Shown: one piece after another, positions 7,223 to 9,885 of the stretch
Numbering within the stretch: the first letter of the stretch is position 1
Layout of the letters: each line of letters opens with the position of its first letter
Assembly (NCBI GenBank): GCA_022709485.1
Contig: JAKLIS010000028.1
Span: forward strand, 1-9,885
Reading direction: 5' to 3'
Source: Elusimicrobiota bacterium
GTDB lineage: Bacteria; Elusimicrobiota; Elusimicrobia; F11
Length of the DNA: 9,885 nucleotides
The notes under the pieces: generated by a model
What the model was told of the DNA's origin: nothing
The model's database searches: none
The model's input: the letters and a program-made list of their open reading frames with translations, nothing else
Program-made: the position numbers and the translations under genes

Positions 7223-8274
7223 ATTTTTTCAGTCAGTTTTCGAACCAAATCCACCAGAAACAAGACATTCTCGACCGGGGTTTGCGGAAGAACGCCGTGG
7301 CCCAAGTTAAAGATGTGCCCATTTTTGTTTTTTGTTTCTTGGATTATTTTTTGAACACCCGCTTGGATGGCCGTCTTATCTTCTAACAAAATTTTTGGAT
7401 CTAAATTCCCCTGGAGAGAGATCGGGCCCAACGCTTTCCACGCCTCCGTTAGGGATGTGTTTGTGTCGACCCCGATGACTTGAGCCCCGGAACCCTTAAT
7501 AATGGGGAAAAAAGGCGCGCATCCCAAGCCAAAAAGAATCACGGGGACTTGACACCGGATTTCAGAGATAATTTTCCGAACAAAGGGAAAAACTTCGCCT
7601 TCATATTGCGCGGGCGTCAAGCACCCCGCCCAGGTATCAAACAGCTGAATGACATCGACTCCCGCGTCCACCTGGCCGCGAATATATTCAATGGTGGCAG
7701 AGGAAACTTTATCCATTAAATTCCGCCAGAGCTCCGGTGATCCATCCATCAAATTTTTTGTTTTGGCGAAGTCCCGGGATTTCCCCCCTTCAACGAGATA
7801 AGAGCAAACCGTGAAGGGGGCCCCGGCAAATCCGATCAAAGGCAGGCTGGGATCCAAAGCGGCCCGTGTGGCGCGGACAGCGTTAAAAACAAATTCCATA
7901 TGGACCGAAATTTTGCCCGGATCAAATACAGGCAAATCCTTATCCGATCGAAAGGGATTTTGAATAACAGGGCCGTGGTCTTTGGCGAAAACCAACTGAA
8001 ATCCCAAGGGTTCCACGATTAAAAGAATGTCCGAGAATAAAATGGCCGCGTCGACTTTCAGTTTATGGGCGGCAAAACATGTGACTTCGGCAACCAAATC
8101 GGGATTTTTGCACAGATCTAAAAAACTCACCTTCTCCCGCACGTCGCGGTATTCTTTCATGTAACGGCCCGCTTGACGCATCAGCCAAACCGGCGTGCGA
8201 TGATTGGGTTGGCGCCTGCAAGCGCGCAAAAACAGACTTTCCTGGCGTCCTGCGATTTCCTTATTATTTAACAT
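7219..8274 (-). CDS. hemE: Uroporphyrinogen III decarboxylase
   Basis: This cytoplasmic TIM-barrel enzyme removes four carboxyls from the acetate side chains of uroporphyrinogen III, giving coproporphyrinogen III, the substrate of the downstream HemN. The 351 residues are of normal length. The two family signatures are intact: PVWLMRQAGRYMKEYR (28-43), with Arg33 and Arg37 for substrate carboxylates, and GFAGAPFTVCSYLVEGG (148-164). Other catalytic-site residues are present: Asp82 in FSDIL, the QLFDTWAG loop (210-217) and His326 in NLGHGVLP. The ATG follows the stop codon of the yaeQ-like gene with no base between (TAG-ATG). A GAGG SD (8280-8283) lies 5 bases before the ATG, inside the upstream gene. 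Confidence 0.97.
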   Translation of the reverse strand: MLNNKEIAGRQESLFLRACRRQPNHRTPVWLMRQAGRYMKEYRDVREKVSFLDLCKNPDLVAEVTCFAAHKLKVDAAILFSDILLIVEPLGFQLVFAKDHGPVIQNPFRSDKDLPVFDPGKISVHMEFVFNAVRATRAALDPSLPLIGFAGAPFTVCSYLVEGGKSRDFAKTKNLMDGSPELWRNLMDKVSSATIEYIRGQVDAGVDVIQLFDTWAGCLTPAQYEGEVFPFVRKIISEIRCQVPVILFGLGCAPFFPIIKGSGAQVIGVDTNTSLTEAWKALGPISLQGNLDPKILLEDKTAIQAGVQKIIQETKNKNGHIFNLGHGVLPQTPVENVLFLVDLVRKLTEKI

Positions 8275-8799
8275 CTAAACCTCAACCAATTGGGCCACAT
8301 AAGGGTGCTCATTGACCACCACATTTAAAAAACGCTCATGGGCTTCACCAAAAAGTTCCGTTTTTTCTCCAATGACCTTCAATAAGCCCAAAAATTCCTC
8401 ATTTTCCCAGGCCCAGATTTCCACCCGGTTGCCGTTTCTCACCTCATGATTTAAATCGTTCCTAAATTTTTGCGCTCCTCGAATGTCGGGTTTAATGACA
8501 ATAAAGCGCCCGGAGCTCATTCGGCGCAAAACTTTGTCCACCTTATGAAGGGAAACCGTTCCGCATTCAATCCAATGCGAGATTTCTCCTCCTTCATTAA
8601 AAACGCAGACATCGGGCCGGTGAGCGAAAGCGCTCAAACTGGGATGGTCCGCGGACAGATCGACGACGGGGTTTTGAGCGTGAAACATGGCCAAGGCGGC
8701 CAGTTTGAGAACCAGGTGATCCGCTTTTTCTTCCGGCTTGGGAACGAGAAAAACTTTTCGGGCTTTATCGCCCAGATGAAATTCACAGCGAATTTTCAA
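8275..8799 (-). CDS. YaeQ-like protein, PD-(D/E)XK nuclease-fold family
   Basis: The 174 residues look like the YaeQ family (E. coli YaeQ is about 180 residues), judged by remembered pattern rather than a search. The N-terminal strand is followed by EEKADHLVLKLAALAMF (23-39), matching the family's helix. Then come RPDVCVF (61-67) and HWIECG (75-80), the counterpart of LWIELG in YaeQ. In PD-(D/E)XK terms Asp63 and Glu78 would be the acidic residues, and the lysine of the third position would come from the following helix (Lys86 or Lys89). The canonical ExK lysine is replaced by Gly80, so nuclease activity is uncertain. The function of the family is not well established. The start is TTG (8799-8797), overlapping the acyP stop as TTGA. 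An in-frame stop just upstream and the lack of a nearby ATG or GTG leave no better start. There is no SD, so coupling to acyP is likely. It abuts hemE. A hypothetical protein is the fallback call. Confidence 0.65.
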   Translation of the reverse strand: MKIRCEFHLGDKARKVFLVPKPEEKADHLVLKLAALAMFHAQNPVVDLSADHPSLSAFAHRPDVCVFNEGGEISHWIECGTVSLHKVDKVLRRMSSGRFIVIKPDIRGAQKFRNDLNHEVRNGNRVEIWAWENEEFLGLLKVIGEKTELFGEAHERFLNVVVNEHPYVAQLVEV

Positions 8800-9071
8800 T
8801 GGGATACTATCTCAAATGAAGAATATTGGCCGAATCCCTCGGATACCTCGACGGATTCCACCCGGGCCATAGACGGCCCTTTTCGCGCCCATTCAATTAT
8901 CTCATTCACTTGTTTTTCCGTGCCTTGGACCGTTGCTTCAACCGTGTCATCATCACAATTTTTCACCCAGCCGTTTAATCCGATATTTCGCGCGGCGTAA
9001 ATCATGGAATACCGAAACCCGACGCCTTGCACGCGCCCGTAGATTTTGAGGTGTTTGGTGACTTGGCTCAC
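8796..9071 (-). CDS. acyP: Acylphosphatase, GTG start
   Basis: This small enzyme hydrolyses carboxyl-phosphate bonds such as those in acyl phosphates. The 91 residues are the classic length. The phosphate-binding loop GRVQGVGFR (12-20) with catalytic Arg20, and GWVKN (34-38) with catalytic Asn38, are both intact; the GWVKNCDDDTVEATVQG pattern is diagnostic. The start is GTG (9071-9069). It lies in the same frame as cpdA: after the cpdA TGA come only four codons before the GTG, and the next possible start falls inside the active-site loop, so GTG is the only workable start. There is no SD; a TATAAT lies 6 bases upstream. It overlaps the yaeQ-like gene by 4 bases. The physiological substrate cannot be inferred from the context. 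Confidence 0.93.
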   Translation of the reverse strand: MSQVTKHLKIYGRVQGVGFRYSMIYAARNIGLNGWVKNCDDDTVEATVQGTEKQVNEIIEWARKGPSMARVESVEVSEGFGQYSSFEIVSH

Positions 9072-9076
9072 GCCGG

Positions 9077-9104
9077 AATTATATCAATAGCCCGGTGTGG
9101 TCAG
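9077..9104 (-). promoter_or_regulatory. Candidate internal promoter directly before acyP
   Basis: On the minus strand CTGACC (9104-9099, 4 of 6 to TTGACA), a 16-base spacer and a perfect TATAAT (9082-9077) end 6 bases before the acyP GTG. The predicted start of transcription falls on or next to the start codon, giving a leaderless transcript. It overlaps the last codons of cpdA. A chance TATAAT is quite possible, hence the low score. Confidence 0.3.
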
Positions 9105-9878
9105 GTCGAGTTCGGAAGGGATTTGAGAGAGTCGTTTAATTCCCGTTTCAATTTTTCCGTCGGAGGATAGAAGCAACCATCGAAACCCCGGGGGCTCCGC
9201 ATCTAACGCAAAATTCTTTTTTTTGGGCTCAAATTGGAAGCAAGTGGAGGGGGCCCCCAAAACTCGGATCTCGCTCTGGAAATCGTCGAACTCCTGGTGG
9301 ACGTGGCCAAACAAAACGCATTTCACATTTTCATGAGAGCTTAGGATCTCCCATAATTCTTTCGAATTTCCGACCGCCATTGTGTCAATCCATTTAGATC
9401 CGACCGGATAAGGCTGGTGATGCACTCCGATAAGGGTGGGCCCATCATCAGCTTCATCCAGTGCCTTGGACAAAAATTGAAGCTCTTCATTTTTTAAAAA
9501 TCCCTTGGGAGAAGCCGGAACGTTTGAATCGAGGAAAATAAAATTCCAGCCGCCGAAGGAAAAAGTTTTATCTGTTTTTATTTTGGCTTTCCCCAAAACC
9601 GACTTCATGACAGGTGTGGCATCGTGGTTCCCGGGCAAGCAATAAACCGGCGCGGGGGATTTCGAGAAAACCTGGGACAATCGGCGGTAAGATTCCTCTG
9701 TGGCGTCCTGTGAGTTATCTCCCGTGAGAAGAATTAGATCGGGGGGCCAGTTTGTTTTTTTTGCCAATTTAACGACATCCTTGAATGTGGAGAAGGTGTC
9801 CAGTCCGCAAATTCGTTTTTCTTTGTCCCCGAACAGATGGGAATCTGAAAATTGAATTATTTTAATCATCCCGGCCAT
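9084..9878 (-). CDS. cpdA: CpdA-like class III cyclic-nucleotide phosphodiesterase (calcineurin-like metallophosphoesterase)
   Basis: The 264 residues carry the full metallophosphoesterase metal-binding set: Asp12-x-His14 (FSDSHLFGD), Gly53-Asp54 (LLTGDNSQD), Gly83-Asn84-His85-Asp86 (LPGNHD), His153-His154 (GVHHQPYPVGS) and Gly191-His192-x-His194 (FGHVHQE). Several segments are characteristic of CpdA rather than the wider superfamily: DSHLFGDKEKRICGLDT, LPGNHDATPVM, FGHVHQEFD, and GAPSTCFQFEPKKKNFALD followed by PPGFRW. CpdA hydrolyses 3',5'-cAMP in the cytoplasm with Fe or Mn. Some family members prefer other phosphoesters, so the substrate is inferred. An in-frame TAA at 9882-9884 lies two codons before the ATG, so the gene is complete. 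A second ATG at codon 4 is an equally possible start. It is the first visible gene of the cpdA-acyP-yaeQ-hemE-hemN unit; its promoter lies outside the window. Confidence 0.87.
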   Translation of the reverse strand: MAGMIKIIQFSDSHLFGDKEKRICGLDTFSTFKDVVKLAKKTNWPPDLILLTGDNSQDATEESYRRLSQVFSKSPAPVYCLPGNHDATPVMKSVLGKAKIKTDKTFSFGGWNFIFLDSNVPASPKGFLKNEELQFLSKALDEADDGPTLIGVHHQPYPVGSKWIDTMAVGNSKELWEILSSHENVKCVLFGHVHQEFDDFQSEIRVLGAPSTCFQFEPKKKNFALDAEPPGFRWLLLSSDGKIETGIKRLSQIPSELDLTTPGY

Positions 9879-9885
9879 TATTTAT

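Noticed and set aside
8470..9000. Plus-strand open frame (176 codons) across the yaeQ-like and acyP genes
   Set aside because: It is antisense to acyP, which has intact catalytic residues, and to the tightly coupled yaeQ-like frame; the product shows no recognisable motif.
1..9885. Search for CRISPR arrays, insertion-sequence ends, tRNA or rRNA genes, toxin-antitoxin or defence modules
   Set aside because: I saw no regularly spaced direct repeats, transposase frames, tRNA-like segments or defence-type genes. The window is almost fully accounted for by ten identifiable genes.

Overview
The window is a compact piece of bacterial chromosome with ten genes, nearly all identifiable as housekeeping or cell-envelope functions. 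No stretch longer than 300 bases lacks a gene; the largest gap is the 96 bases at 4282-4377. The organism looks Gram-negative: it has a DegP/DegQ-type exported protease, a complete dTDP-L-rhamnose operon (typical of O-antigen or other surface glycan synthesis), a CpdA-like phosphodiesterase and a YaeQ-like protein. Shine-Dalgarno (SD) sites are clear at several genes (htrA, rfbB, rfbA, hemE). Base composition looks roughly balanced (not counted). The phylum cannot be fixed from this sequence; a deltaproteobacterial-type lineage or a related candidate phylum would fit, but that is inference.

Left block (1-4281, minus strand). Transcription runs right to left: rfbB, rfbA, rfbC, rfbD, htrA. The four rfb genes are tightly packed (11-base gap, 4-base overlap, 3-base gap) and encode the whole route from glucose-1-phosphate plus dTTP to dTDP-L-rhamnose. 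After a 32-base gap with its own strong SD comes htrA, a periplasmic serine protease cut by the left window edge after its protease domain.

Middle (4282-5814). A 96-base divergent region separates rfbB from hemY (protoporphyrinogen oxidase, plus strand). It holds a good sigma70-type promoter pointing at hemY. Its -10 lies so close to the ATG, with no SD, that the mRNA should be leaderless or nearly so.

Right block (5837-9878, minus strand). A second operon runs cpdA, acyP, yaeQ-like, hemE, hemN, with 12-base, overlapping, 0-base and overlapping junctions. HemE makes coproporphyrinogen III and HemN oxidises it to protoporphyrinogen IX without oxygen. The convergently transcribed HemY oxidises its substrate with an FAD enzyme. 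The two heme units meet tail to tail at 5815-5836, over an inverted repeat that may end both transcripts.

I found no mobile element, CRISPR array, tRNA, rRNA or toxin-antitoxin pair, and no convincing new defence or biosynthetic system. The points most worth a second look are the leaderless-looking hemY start, the YaeQ-like (PD-(D/E)XK-fold) gene abutting hemE, and the placement of htrA and cpdA in biosynthetic operons.
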